64,000 nt of DNA from Neckera pumila (GCA_963969595.1 OZ018408.1:44765022-44829021); one strand, 5' to 3'. Positions 35,395-48,614 are shown, numbered from the stretch's first letter. The notes: a model not told the origin generated them from the letters alone. A program made the numbers and translations.

Positions 35395-36060
35395 AATGAC
35401 TATCGGATTACAAGATCATGGTGTTGACAAGTTTAACCTATGCTACAAAAACTACATAGAAAAAAGATGGTTATCTCTGAAAGTGAAACATGATTCCATT
35501 GGGTGGTTACAAGAAAGACTAATACTATTTTGCGTCACAATTGAAGTGACAAAGTTGTTATCGGCTATAAATTTTGAAGCATGAATCCGATTAACTTGAA
35601 TATTTTATTGGAGATGGATAGCTTGATAGTGTTTAGAGCCTTCATTTTTCAAAAATTGTTAAAAATTGTTTTATATTTAAATTTTGATTTAGCTAATTTG
35701 TCACACTTTGCAATTTAGGGGCCTTTAGTATTGGGGAGTACCCAAAATTAATGATCTAAAGCTGAAATTTCTAAGGTATATTTCCCATAATAGGAAGTTA
35801 TGTTTCTAACAAAGGAAATTTAAACATATTTTATTTTATGTCTTCTACATGCATGCTAATAGGGCTCCCTTGCCCATGTAGTTTTGAACATTCAAAATGG
35901 TTTCAAGATCATTTTTTTGTTAAGATCTCTTTTTATGAAGTCTTCCCAAATGAAAATATTTTTGTTTCTTTAAAAAGTTCTTTTTCTATTTTTTTTAAAT
36001 TAAAATGTAAAAGTACTTATTTTCAGGAGATTTTGCACTTTTCTAGTTCTCCTACTTAGA
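35395..36060. repeat. Dispersed repeat, copy B (partner at 7.6-8.6 kb)
   Basis: Shares ordered blocks with copy A, as listed there. A 73-codon open frame is present but shows no known motif. Confidence 0.45.
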
Positions 36061-38579
36061 GAATTTTTCTATGCTTTTTCTTCCTAGAATCCTCTGGTAC
36101 TTTCTTCTTAAAGCTATATACATTGAGTTTTTTTGTATTGTTTATAAATGATTTTTCTAATTATAAAGTATTCCCCCCAAAAATGAATATTATGATAAAC
36201 GCTATGTTTTTTGGTTGGTCTTTCTTGCATTTATTATTCCTATTTAGTCAATCTTTGCAATATGGAAAAATATTGCGGGAATTAAAAATATGTGTGACAC
36301 ATATGACTGGGAAAAGAAGTGAAGATTCTTGAAGATTGAAAATAACACTTGTATCATTATTTAGATATGGTACAATGGTGCAATCTAGTGATCTCATTGA
36401 TTCATAAATGAGACATTTGTGACACATTAGGGATAATTATTTGATTTTGTTTTTAAATCTTGAACACTTGGTATCTAAAATGGGGTAGATCCATATATTC
36501 ATCTTTATACATTCATGACTATTTGTGGATTATGTACCTATTAGTACACAAATGATGTAATTTGCACATATATTGAATTTTTTCTTATTATGATAATATT
36601 TCATGAACTTTACAATACAACAATCTCTTGTTTGGATTGTGGAAAAATACCTTAGTTATTAAAATTTTGATGAATTTATTGATGTTTTTGGATGTTTTAT
36701 TATTTTTAGTGGATGGTTGTGGATAGTTAGTTACTACCACTTCACTGTACATTTTGTAAAATCATGTACAAATGCAATAGTAGGGTAGTTAGAGAATAAA
36801 CTTTGCACACGTGGCACACTGTAATTGGCCAAAAATGATTTTCACTTCCTTATATTGCATAAAATGTTTTATATGAAACACAAGAAGTGTTTCAATGATC
36901 AAATTTTCACTAAAAGACTATTGTGTGCATTGTGGTCACCGTAAACCAACTGAATATAAATAGGAGCATACGCATTTTTGTAGTGCTCTCACCATCACTC
37001 TCCACCAACCAAATAGGGCTTGAGGTGGGACATGCAATTCCATCTTCAATATCATCCAGCACAATGACATTGTCCGCTAACTCCGCTTGCTATCGTGCCT
37101 CACCCAAAACAATTCCTACAAGATCCCCAAATTCATAGCAGTAATCAATGTTTTTTTCTTTGTAGGATAATATATTCAAGCATTGAATAAATATAGTTAT
37201 ATTAATAAAGTCTTGTACTCCCTTCTTGTCCCAAAATGATCTTCTGGTTCCCCTTAAATTTATTACAAATAACTTTAATACGGCACTTTGAAAAGGCCTA
37301 CAAAACTCAAAGTTTTAGGACAATAAGAGTGCGTTGAACTCTACTTATTGTTCAAAATGGGTTGAAATAAGTAATGTTATTTTCATCAAAAAAATCTCAA
37401 ACATATAGTCCAACCAGAAGATTGTTTTGAGATAGAAGAAGTATTTATTTTATTGAATTTCTATACCTTTTCAATAGCTTCTCAAACTTCCATTACAACA
37501 AGTTCAAAATTGTAATTGCACACATATTGATCGTCAGTAATATATTGAAGAAGAAAATAATCTTCATGAGAGTTTTGCAAATAAATTCAAAATCCATTTA
37601 AAATAGGATAGTCATTCTTTCATATTGATTAATAACTAATATCAAATCAAATATATTTTTGTTAAGTTTTGTAGTTGAATGTCTTCGAATAATATAAAGC
37701 AATATATCAATAATAAGTGTATGTCATAATATATAATATTTTTTAAATTAAAAAACATATAATAAATTAAATGATTAGAAATTACCGTCAATGAATCTTT
37801 CACAAGATAAAAATCAGATGCAACTTCCAATTATTTTTTATCTTCTTTGATAATATTAGTATTAACTTTGAAATGTATATTGTTTTGGGTGTCTATTTTT
37901 TTTTCAGTATTCATCTTTTTACAAGTATTGTCGGAGATGTATAGCGATACCACTCCAAAAACATATTCTTTAGGTACTGTAATAAATTAAATAAAAAAAT
38001 AAGTACTGTGATTCAACAACTCTTATAAATTGTGGTCCATTCAATACATCAAATATTAAGATGGTAACAATATGATTTAAATTAATCATCACCATTGTAT
38101 AAAAAAAAAATTATCATTCATATTTCATTAAAAAAAAAACTCTTGTCATTTCTACTTTTAAAATGCATTTCAAAATGTTAAGTTTAAATAACATTTCAAA
38201 TAACCTATATTAAAATTTGATGTTCAATTTTTTTTAAACCTTGTTGTAGAGGTGTAGGAAGTTTTTCTTCAACTTTCTTCCTTCCTATTAGAATTGTCAA
38301 CTTCTTTGCTATTAACTTTTCCGCCATGGTTGCAACCCAGGTTGCAATGTAGCATTAATAAGAGAATTCAATATACAATGGTCTTTTAAACATTCACAAT
38401 TAATGATGAAGTTATTTAATAATAATGTAAACCCTTTTTGAAATCTAAAACTATAATCAAATTAATTAATTACTCTTAAAAAAATGAAATTGCATCAAAT
38501 GAAAATGGAATTTTGAGAGGTGTGATCATTTTGCTGATGACCTTCATTGCCAACAAGTCATAGGGCAGGCGCGCGCAAA
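36061..38579. other. Intergenic, no gene recognised
   Basis: Strongly AT-rich with many A/T runs. Nothing supportable. Confidence 0.5.
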
Positions 38580-38860
38580 TACTAACAAGCTTTTTCTTCA
38601 AGTCAAATTAAACCATACGGCTTTTGTTTTCTTTTAGATTTGCACGACTATTGATTTTTCAAGGGTGGATATTGTTTTCTTTTTGAATCGTATAGTTGTT
38701 GATTTTTGAGAAGGGGTGTATTGTTTTCTTTTCAAATTGCATGGCTATTGATTTCTCATTTTTCATTAGTTTTTTTTTCTTCAAGTCAAATCTTACAATT
38801 GTTGTTTCTTTTTGAATCGCAAGGCTTTTGATTTTTTGAAGGAGGCGGCTATCCATTGAC
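38580..38860. repeat. Diverged tandem repeat, about 5 units of 50-60 bp
   Basis: Recurring pattern TTGTTTTCTTTTTGAATCG followed by a (C/T)ATxGTTxTTGATTTTT block, near 38625, 38670, 38725, 38800 and 38830. CTTCAAGTCAAAT occurs at both ends (near 38597 and 38779). Confidence 0.55.
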
Positions 38861-39359
38861 AACAAGCAAGGGGGTTAATTTTTATTTATTTATATAATCA
38901 ATGGTTGTTTGTTTTTCTTAGGCCGGAAGGGCTTCACAAAGTGTGCAACCACTTTTTGTTGGTACATTGTAATGCAAGGTGCATAAACTTTTACAAAATA
39001 GAATCAAGTTCTAATTTTGGGTATGCTATTTTCTAATCCTACTGTTTACATAATACTAAAAGATGCAAACTAAATTCAACATCTTCTAATTTTCAATTGT
39101 ATTTTGAAGTTGGGATAACCCCCATGTGTAAAACTTTTGAATGTGTTTTACATGAACTTGAGGATAAGATCCTTTGGTTATAGTTGTTATTTTTATATTT
39201 GTTTTCATTGAAGAATCTTGATACAAAAGTGACCATTTTCCTCTGTTTTTTGGGCTCAACTGAATGCAAAGATTTTTAGGAGACAAAATTACTCACTATC
39301 AAGATTCTAATCAAATTTTTGATTAGAAACCCTTTTGCAATTTCATCCTGAGAAGCCAG
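38861..39359. other. Intergenic, nothing recognised
   Basis: AT-rich spacer with a 66-codon open frame on the minus strand that has no known motif. Confidence 0.45.
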
Positions 39360-39600
39360 ACTAGTGACCATGGAAATCATCCTTTTTGCTTTCTATAAGG
39401 CATCATCTACTTTAAAATTTAAAAAAAAATACTTGTTGGAGGTCAAACTAGTGTACAAAATCTCCCCTTTTTGCAAAGAATTCATTAAAGTAGAATTTGA
39501 GATAGCTAAAGTCACATATAGGCAAATGATATTCTATTTAGGAAATAATATGTTATTCAGGTATTATAAAGGAACGTTGACATGAAATATCAATGCACAA
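39360..39600 (+). repeat. Retroelement-like fragment, one of three related copies
   Basis: The GGAAATCAT and GGAGGTCAAACTA blocks match 53325-53420, and the segment from GGTCAAAC matches 41850-41900. In the best-preserved frame (53.4 kb) it encodes GGQTIIEDLPFLQ. Probably pieces of one retroelement family, related to the Copia remnant at 40.7 kb. Confidence 0.4.
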
Positions 39601-40690
39601 TCTCGTGAGAACAGTCCACAAGTATGTTTGTCAATTAATAGACTCATGAATTCAATCTTGTGCAAATGCAATATGCTATAAATAAATTGAAAAACACTAT
39701 GGAGTAGGATTCTCTCAATACACATTATTTATGACAATAGTCTATTAATTTATGGTTATTTTTAGAACATTAGTCTTAAATTTCACATAATTATAATTTC
39801 TATGACTTTTCATTGTTCTTCCAATCTTTAAATTTCCATAGTGTCTCACCATAGTCAATGTCACATATTGTGATGTTGAATAACAATCAATCTACAAATT
39901 TCAATAAATTTCAAAGACTATTCAATCTTCTTCACTTTTATTTATCAAAATTCAAACTATAACATAATATAAATTTCAAATCATAGCTAACAGTAATCAT
40001 AGGCATCACATACATTCAATATTCTAGACTTGCATAAACTTGAATTTTTGTATCATTACCAAATTTTAATTATACATTAGGCAATAGCCAGAAAACTCTA
40101 TGAGATTATTGTCAAATCACAATTTTAAAGCAATCTTATAAACAATCTTACTTTTAATACAATCATATACTTGGCTATAGTCTTTGATTAACTTCAAAAA
40201 CTTCTTTACCATGTGATTAGAATTCTTACATAAACTATAGCAAATATTGATAATTTATTCTAATTTTGATAATATGCATTTCACTCACAATAAACTAAAA
40301 ACAAATAATAAATAGTAATATTTATGACCCAAATACATATCAATCCATTGTCTTGTTTACTGTTGGCAACTATGAACCATGTAATTTAGTTGCATTAATT
40401 TACATTCAATTGCTACACTCAGGCTATCAAATTCTCAAACTTTAATTGCAATAATCTCTTTCCTATATTGATACTTGAATATAAATGATTATTATTAAAT
40501 CAAAGCGTTATATATGCATATATTTAATAGTTCCAATAATGTCACACATAACGTCACACCTTTTTCAGAGAGCTATGTACCATATTTTTCTGTATGGTAT
40601 ATTATGTTATCTCTTACCTTGTATTACTACCACTTTTATAAAAATAAACCTTCTACACTATTTTCCACCTTCACAATATTATTTCACACA
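39601..40690 (+). other. AT-rich segment, probable 5' LTR of the Copia remnant
   Basis: It directly precedes a primer-binding-site-like sequence at 40691, so some of it should be the 5' LTR, ending ...TTCACACA. I could not place the LTR start and found no 3' LTR. Confidence 0.35.
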
Positions 40691-42000
40691 TGGTGTCAGA
40701 GCTCTTGTAGATGTGAAACAATCAGAGCCATGTGCTTTCTTTAGACCCCTAAAGTTGAATGCTCTAATGAGGCTATTTTCAATTTATTTATTGTAGAAGA
40801 AGATAGAAATGAAGTAGAACTTAGATACAAATTTCTCTTAGTTCCACCAACTATGATGACCTTGCAACATGGAAATTGAAGGACTCTAAAGCTTGCTTAG
40901 CCATTCTCTTCCACTATGGAAAAAAAAAATTACTCATTGCGATTACTAGCAACTTCCAAAGTAGTATGGGGTCGCATTAAGCAACTCTACGAGAGGTCCA
41001 ATAAAGATTTTCAAGTTCACTTGCACAAACAATTGTGCCATATGACAATACATGTTTCCGATAACGATGATGTTGTTGCCTTCCTTGAATCCTATTAGGC
41101 TATATTTCAAAAGCTACTATTTCCGTCTACACTTTTACTAATGAGCAACATATCAATCTCTTTTATAGAGCTTTGCTTGACACATGAAGCGCTTTTATCA
41201 CCACACAAGGTGGTCTATCCAAACTTATGTTTGTCAGCCTCTTTTCCAATATATTACAACAAAATTCTATTAATATGGGATACAAAAAAATCTAATGTTT
41301 TTTATATCAAGTGCAAATTTATAAAACCAATGCCTAATAGATACTTATCATTTGGTCAATCTTCACGACTGAACAAACCAAATTTATGCTCACAGTCTAG
41401 AAGGATTTTTCCAAGTTAAAAATACTCTAAGCAAAATCTTGCCCATTTTAATTCACCAGCTATTATTTGCTACAATTGTGGCATATTAGGCTATAATGCT
41501 TCTGATGGTAGGAAGAAAAAGAACAATTACGTCAGTCCCACAAATCCTCATCTTGACATCTTTACAAGTGACAAACTTCATTTATTTTCAACAACTGAGC
41601 CTCTTTATATTATCTCCTCTTTCTGGTATATTTGATTTTGGAACCAATCAACACATGTCGCCTACTAAGACATTATTCCACAATTATAAAGTCTTGGGTA
41701 CTCCAAAAAATAATTCTACTTGGTTATAATAAATATTTATCAAATACAAATAATAAATTATTGTTACAATATATGCTCATTGCTCAATGTGATGATAAGA
41801 ACTACATAGTTTAAAAATGTTTAAAATCATTGTTTAAAATTATTGTCCTAGTCAAACCACTGTACAAGATCTTCCTTTTTTGCATAGAATTCTAAGGATG
41901 AACAATTATATTTTTGTTCTACATAGAAAGATTATTTGTCATTCATCAACCAAAAAACAATTGTGGCATTGTTTAAAGGTTAAATTCTTAAGCTATTGTA
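40691..42000 (+). mobile_element. Broken Copia-type LTR retrotransposon (PBS, gag, protease start)
   Basis: TGGTGTCAGAGCTC near 40691 matches the initiator tRNA-Met primer-binding site (TGGTATCAGAGC). Next come gag-like segments (WGRIKQLYERSNKDFQVHLH at 40970-41030) and a zinc-knuckle remnant, CYNCGILGYNASDG near 41470, in which the His and last Cys of CCHC are replaced by Tyr and Gly. Then FDFGTNQHMSP near 41632 recalls the DSGASxHM protease motif. About 41850-41980 holds a further piece (TVQDLPFLHR). Several stops and frameshifts are present. The element is cut short just before the TTAA element at 42035; no reverse transcriptase or 3' LTR was seen. Confidence 0.65.
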
Positions 42001-42034
42001 CATTCTAAGCTTGGATCAAAAAGTTGTATCTTAA

Positions 42035-42920
42035 CCGCTAAAGGCTCATTGTCCCTTTGGAGGACAAATGGGACTTTAGGTAGGTACCTCCGGGTTGAAT
42101 TTTTGTCGTGCTTTTTAAAAAAAATTTCAAAGATAGAAAAATTGCTAAGCTTTGTGGGAATATAATTTCTTTTTCAATCGGTGCCTAGGAACAAAAGTTA
42201 TGTCCAAATAAGCTCAAAACAGGGTCATGGGGCAGCACAAATTTATTTATTTATTTTAATTTTTTTTCTTATAGATTATATTTTTATCTATCTGAAAATC
42301 TTTGATTCATTTCATTTGGATTTCTTATGAGAAAATTAAAAACAATCTTGTTTTTCAGGCACTTATAACATCTTTTTGAAAAAAATAAGTCGTAGGATTC
42401 ATTAATTACAATTTTTCAAAAGAAAAGTTCCACAAGGTTTAGTTTTTTTGCCAAAACAATCTCATCATTGGGATTAGTGCTTTTTAATTCCATGTAAAAA
42501 ATATTAATATTTTAGATTTTCCTTCTATCTTGTACCTACTTCTACTTAACAATTTTTTTAATAATGAATTTAAATTTTATGGGTTTTTTTTTTCCTTAGA
42601 CTCTCAACTCAATTCTCCACTATAAAGATTTAAAGGTCAAAACCCTGTAGTACAAAAAATTCAAGTTAAAAAATTTTAAAGTCATAAAATTTAGCCGCGC
42701 AATGTACTGAAAAATTTGTTTTTTTCACTTTAAACACAAATATCTTGCAATCTATACCGTCAAATATTTTGAAATTTTTTCTACACATTCTCATAGTTAG
42801 GTGTAAGATACTACAGCTAGATGTGCAAAAAATATATTTTTCAATTTTTTTACTCTTTGCTATAAAAATGGCAGTTTTGGATGTCTTTTTGGCAGAAAAA
42901 AGGCCTTGGGACTTTGGGGG
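42035..42920 (-). mobile_element. TTAA-family element, copy P3 (inverted)
   Basis: Flanked by TTAA at 42031-42034 and 42921-42924. Ends are CCGCTAAAGGC and CTTTGGGGG. Read on the minus strand it follows P2 throughout, with the NGGCACCGATTG block near 42178 and the AACTGCCA block near 42872 in inverted orientation. It is 886 bp with no ORF. The outer flanks are themselves a 60-bp direct repeat (41971-42030 and 42934-42994). Confidence 0.7.
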
Positions 42921-42994
42921 TTAATTTTCAGTCGTTTAAAAGTTAAATTCATAAGATTCTGTACATTCTAAGCTTGGATCAGAAAGCTTGGATC

Positions 42995-43506
42995 ACAATT
43001 TACCTGGAACGCATAGTTCTTACAAACTCTCAGAAGTCAGAACCTATGTTCTCTTGTGCACTTTTCCGGTGAAACTAGGAGTCGAATCAGTCGATTTCTT
43101 CAAAAATAGGAAATTCTGAGCTCCATGACCGAGTCTGCGTTTCTTCGTTTGTAAACACCATGTATTACTATGACCTCTAATTGTTGCATAGATATCATGG
43201 GACATGGTTACTTGCGCAGCACGCTTACACTCACAGTACACCTAAACTTACAGCACTGTTACTCTCGTATTTTTGACAGTCAGAATGGGAATCTACGTTT
43301 CCAAACTGGACAAATCTCGAGAACGTAAACCACTCCTGGGAATGTCCTGTTCAATTGGCGGGAAGTTTCTGTGCCGTAATGTCCGATTACACGGGCAAAA
43401 TCGCATAATCAAGGATTACGGATTTTTCATCCGGCTCATCGTTTTTATCCCATTTTCATCGTGATTTTGTCATGATTTACGTCGGGCAATACCCTTATGG
43501 TCGGAC
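42995..43506. other. Intergenic, nothing recognised
   Basis: GC content rises to near even. Short open frames on both strands lack known motifs. Confidence 0.4.
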
Positions 43507-43574
43507 ATTGTGCCAAATAATTGGCCCTCCTCGTCGGGCTTTGCCCTCCTCGTCGGCCAATTATTTGGCGCAAT
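43507..43574. repeat. 20-bp-arm hairpin with direct repeats in the loop
   Basis: Left arm 43507-43526 (ATTGTGCCAAATAATTGGCC) pairs with right arm 43555-43574 at 19 of 20 positions. The 28-nt loop contains two copies of CCTCCTCGTCGG. The structure lies 29 bp outside the TTAA that bounds the next block. Confidence 0.85.
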
Positions 43575-43606
43575 GCCCTCCTCTGCAGGCATTGCCCTAT
43601 ACTTAA

Positions 43607-45651
43607 CCCCTAAGCGGGCCAGCGTCCATATTTTGAACGATGCACAGAAAGCGAGTGGTCTATCTGGAAGGCAACGACGTTTTTTCATTCGTCTTTTTTG
43701 GGGGAGCTAGCTGGAAGAGTTCTATATTGGGGAGACAGAAGTCTTCCCACCAATACGACATCCACATTTTTTGATAAATGAGAAAGGCCGGAGATGCTAG
43801 GAGTTGCTGAATTTTCAGTTTGCCCAATCCTGGGGGCTCAGAGCTTGCGAGAAATATGGAAACTTTTGTTTTGGCTCGTGGGCAACAATTCCTTTGTCTG
43901 CTTCTGTACATCTGCTGACATCATAGCGCTTGAAAAATTCAATGACTTACTCTTATAATATTCTAAAAAAACTTACTGTCAGAGGGATGGAGTGATGCTT
44001 TGCGCGGAGAGTAAGTGTAGGCAACAAGGCAAAAGAGAATGGCACTTGTCACTTACAAGGAAGAAGTTCTGTATTCACGAGCTCGCCAGCTGCCTCTTCA
44101 ATGTAGACAGGAACGACTTGAAGAACTACATTGCGAGTGTAACTTACGTAAGTTACACAGGCATTGTTGGAACATTAGACTCCTACCTCTGCAGATTATC
44201 TTCTTGCCAACTGATTTTACTTTGCTTGCTCACACATTTGAATAATAGTTATTTCTTGATCACAATGCTCAAGAGAGTAACATGTGGAAATCCTGCTGCC
44301 ATCGCAAAATAGAGCTAGATGCCTATGCATTGAGTCTACCTCAAGAGGCCGTCATTTTTTGCATTTATTTCTGCAATGCAACAAACAAAGGTGAAGCAGC
44401 CTTCCGCATTCATGAAGTATCTGTTTATCTACTTGCTCAGCACTCCTGATGCCAGAATAAGAGGAACCTTCAAGCAAAGCGTGGAGTCACCTGAGTGCAC
44501 TACATATCTGTATTCTTAGCTTTAGATATGAAACTTATGTTGGCTTACATTTGATCGAGTATTAGACACAATTCTCCGCCCTCTTTGGTCCTTTCTAGTG
44601 GAACTCATTGTGATTGATGCTAGTGTCCTTCTGATGTCTCTATTGTCCCCTACTCATTGAGACGCAATTCTTTCTCCAATGCAATGCTTCCAGTCATCGG
44701 TGGTTTCCTGGCGGAGAGGAGATAACCGCTCCTCTTGTCGCCACGCCATCCCTTGCTGCAAAACGCCACAAAGAATCTCAGATGTCATTTCGAGGTGCAC
44801 GCTTCAAGCCTATCCCCACTGCACTCACACACATTTACAGTGAAAGGTAATGTTCACATATTCACCGTAACATGTGGATTTATGGATCGTAGCTTCTCAA
44901 TCCAACTCAGAAAAAGTAAGAAATCCAAAGCTCTCTGTGCCATGCATGGGAACAACAGGGGCATCAAAAGGAAGACCTGCTAAAGCCATATACCACCGTA
45001 AGCACAATGCCAGTACCATGGCATTTTTCTCATGTTGGCGTCCAAGGCTACATTCTAATTCTCAAATTCATAATCCACTCAGACACTATTATATTCCAGG
45101 ACCTGACGTGTATGCATATGGAGCTGACGTGCGCTCAATTGTCGCACTAGCGCTGGGCAGAGTTCAATGTCACAGTGGGGTAGTAGGGCAGCGTGTGTCG
45201 TGATTATTTTTTTGGTCGGTCACGTTGACAGCGAGACTAGGAACAACCCGAACAAGCCTTCTTCATGAACTTCCTCGGACTAGCAGTCATTGCAAGGTCT
45301 GCATTGAGCAAACGAAAATCAATTTTCGTAGTTGATCACTTCCCAGCGCTTGTGGACATCCAGGTCCACAGCTTCTGTAATTTTGTGGGCCTCAAATTGA
45401 AGTCGATTGCACATGCAAGTCCCTGCCCGCCACAGTCAACGACCCATGAGCAGTAGTCAAACCTCATAATTTGTGCATCCGCGGAGCTATTCACGCGATT
45501 CTTTCTCTTCATCCCCTCCTCTGACGCCGGAAGTGAAGATCATACGGTTCAATTGTGTCCCGATGTAAGCATGAACTGAAATCACGAGCTTGAACATTTC
45601 CACGTTTATGCTGTCCTTCCACGCCTCTCCATGACTGAGTCCGCTAAAGGG
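43607..45651. mobile_element. 2.0-kb TTAA-bounded block with related ends, copy P9
   Basis: Flanked by TTAA at 43603-43606 and 45652-45655. The left end is CCCCTAAGCGGGCCAGCG; the right end, reverse complemented, is CCCTTTAGCGGACTCAGT (about 12 of 18 match). It is GC-richer than the short elements and large enough to have held a transposase, but I recognise none in its broken open frames (for example 43992-44312, 44735-44983, 44874-45203). It could be a decayed autonomous relative, or a chance pairing of two solo ends. Confidence 0.35.
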
Positions 45652-45655
45652 TTAA

Positions 45656-46198
45656 CAACCAGCTAACATAGACATTGAGCTCAAGATTTACGATACATTT
45701 TTCAACTGCCTTCGTAAACCGGCAACTAATCGTCAATGCTTCACATGATGTATATTAGATCTAATAAGGAACTCTAAAAAACACAAACTATGATCACGGA
45801 GGCATGTACTTAGCTTGTGGCCAACGCAAAATACTTGTGATTTAGTTGGGCAAGCAGAGACTGCTTCTCGTAGAACAGAAAACTCCCATAAATTGATCCG
45901 ATCAGGAGTAATGACAGCAGGACAGAAGTCTCAATACAAGAACACCAACAGCAGCACAACCTACTCTTTCAAAGATGGCACAATCACCAAGAAAACATCA
46001 GACCAAGACAGGTTTTGGTAAAAGGTTCAGATATTAAAACACATCTTAAAACCCTGTGATTTTATCAGTCTTGAATGACAGAAAAATAAAGAAGGTGTAG
46101 TAGTTTTGAAAATACTCTTATTTTCTGACAAGGAGAATTGCCACCTAACTTCCTCACATTACGATCCGCAACAGATCAACCAACCAACCGGATTCTAC
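45656..46198. other. 3' flank of the ATP synthase subunit g gene
   Basis: Probably contains the 3' UTR near 46198. Nothing else recognised. Confidence 0.5.
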
Positions 46199-47115
46199 TT
46201 ACACCTTGTAACCTGTGATTGTGCCACCCCGGCCGACAATCTCGCCAACACAGTACCATGCGTAGCACTCTCCTGTAAACAATGCGGCAATGCCAAGTTC
46301 TTCCAACTTCAAATCATTTCTATTCCTCAACTTCTGCTTCATGAAGTCCACCTCTTTCCAAAAAGCCTCGTACCTCCCGGGTAAACTACAAACAAAGAAG
46401 ACCAATCACTCTGTCAATTACTCTGCCAGCAAACCAAGGAAAATAAAGAAGGAAAACAATTTGATAATATTGATGTCTGCGTGATCTTGGTCTGGAAACA
46501 TGTATACAACAACACCTATGACTGCGAATCTGAAAACGATACATACATAAAAGCAGATGATCGAGCTAGATAGTCAGATTTAACGCTAGATTAACAGGTC
46601 ACCCTACGAAAATGTTGAAGCATAAGATCTTCTCCACTAAACCCTGCCCCTACACAGCATTCCATCCCTACGTACCAATATTTTCGAGCAAGAGGGAGAG
46701 GGAAAGAAATATCATCCAATATTCCTGACAATCAAGGATATAGAGGCTAGTTCAGCAGAGAACGGATCACAGTTTCGGAGCATTAGATAGAATGAGTTAC
46801 GATTCGGCATTCCCAAAGAAAAGAAAACCATTCGTGACCAAGAAAAACAAAAGAATCGAAATTAATTTGAACTGACGGAAGGGCGATTCCAGCGAGGGGA
46901 TCTAAAACCCTAGAACACGAAAGGAGAGCGGACCTGGCGAGGCGGGTGTAGAAGAGCTGCTTCGAAAGCTCCTGACACTTCTGGACGGTCGGGGGGTCCA
47001 CGACGTGGTGCTTGTTTTCCTCCATGAGCTGCTTGTAGAAAGCCGTGCTGCGCTTCGTGGCGATGTCCGTCGCCACGGACGCTTTGCTCTGCAGCTGGCG
47101 CATGAGAGACGCCAT
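46199..47115 (-). CDS. Mitochondrial F1Fo ATP synthase subunit g
   Basis: Membrane subunit of the mitochondrial ATP synthase Fo part, associated with dimerisation of the complex and cristae shape (family knowledge). Two exons, 47115-46934 and 46385-46199, join in phase across a 548-bp GT-AG intron to give 122 aa, the usual plant length. The start is MASLMRQLQSK. Conserved plant blocks are PPTVQKCQELSKQLFYTRLA at the end of exon 1, and GRYEAFWKEVDF and GIAALFTGECYAWYCVGEIV in exon 2. The last is the transmembrane segment, with a GxxxG motif (GEIVG) as expected for helix packing, and the protein ends GRGGTITGYKV. No separate presequence is evident, as is normal for this subunit. The gene appears intact. 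It stands alone between intergenic DNA. Confidence 0.95.
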
Positions 47116-47186
47116 GTCCGGAACAAAACAACAACAAATAACAAAACAACGACAAGAAGAAGAGTAAACGGAAGGAGGCTCCCACG

Positions 47187-47195
47187 AAACCCTAA
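47187..47195. promoter_or_regulatory. Telo-box AAACCCTAA upstream of subunit g
   Basis: AAACCCTAA on the plus strand, 72 bp upstream of the ATG of the minus-strand gene. This motif is typical of promoters and leaders of plant growth-related housekeeping genes. Confidence 0.5.
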
Positions 47196-48614
47196 TGCCT
47201 GCAGAGCCAAACCAGCTCTGGCAAATTCACAGCAGTGGCTCTCTGCGATGCTGCGTTGCAACGAAACCCCAAGCGCTCTCACGACGAAAAAAGGTGGTAC
47301 ACCCACAGAGACGGGGGCTGTTGATACCCTCGTATACACGTCGATAGCTGCCTATACCCGTCGATATGTTGTCCCATATGGACATCGAGTTTGAAAGGAA
47401 CCAATTTCAATTGGTGAATTTTGTTTCGTTGCTGTAGTTTCACTCCCAATTTTTATCTTGAGAAAAAGACACCAACAAATTATTTATCATGGATGATAAA
47501 ATTTGGAAATTCTGAATTTATGATTGGAATAATGGATCCGGAATTCAAGTGGAAGGGTAAAAAAAACAAAACTAATACTCTTAGATAGTAACGGGACAAC
47601 TTTTTGCATCTTTTCAAAGTTTAATAGGGCTTGAAAATTTATCACCTTGTGGAAGGTTTGTAGTTTTACAGGTGTGCAATTTTGTTAGATAAATGACAAA
47701 TCTAAAATCATAATGGACTATTGGACTGACGAAAACAATAAATGGATTTGAAATGGTGGATTTTTGGACATATGAACGCTATTTAGAAGCAGCAAGTCTT
47801 CAAATGCCATAGAATGTCCAAATAATTGTGGTCAAAAATAAAAAATTCATAATGGATTGAAGGACACACAATAAATGTGCCAATAGGACTTCAAATTTTA
47901 TCATTTGGCTTCAAAATTCCATTTTTTCCAGCCAAATACTTCAGTCTTTGTATAAAAAAATGTTGGCCCTGTATGTGTCAAATTGTCAATGCATAGTTTA
48001 CCAACTTCAATAAAAAAGTTGTCTCCAGGATAAACTATTAATTTTTAGAAATGAATTGCTTTCTTCTTATGCCTTTAGGGTATGAAAATTTATATGTAGA
48101 ATGGTGCAGATTTATGAAGAAGTAACTACAGATGATAAAGAAGAATATGAAGAATATGGTAGAACTATAAAATAGTTACAAAAAATGGATGACAAATTGT
48201 AATTTTTTGCATAGAATATTTTTGAAGAAAATCAATTTTATTTGTAGATGTACTTAGATATGGAAGATATTTTTAGTTTTTAGTACATTATTATGAAACT
48301 AATGTCAAAAGTATTAGGTGGTTATTAACTTAGGTGTTCAATAGTTGAAAATTAGAAATGCAAGTGAGTCAAAAGACAGACTCTATAATATTATTTTTGG
48401 AAAAATAATTTTACTCTTCAAGGTTGAAATAATATAGTATTGGCTTAAATCCTCAAAGACTAACAAGAAACAATATCCTCTCTTCAAATTTTTAATAGCA
48501 AATTCTCAATGTAATGAAACAAATCTTAGTATTTTGTAAAATAAGGTCTTATAGAAAAACAAGTTGACATATTTAATGCATCTTCAATTTTCTAATTTTC
48601 AATGTGAGAAGTAT
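47196..48614. other. 5' leader/promoter of subunit g, then intergenic
   Basis: GC-rich to about 47.4 kb (likely 5' UTR and promoter), then AT-rich without recognised features. Confidence 0.45.

Noticed and set aside
46902..47394. Overlapping open frames on both strands at the ATP synthase subunit g start (145, 91 and 129 codons).
   Set aside because: Shadows of the GC-rich first exon and leader; only the MASLMRQLQSK frame shows family conservation and splices correctly.
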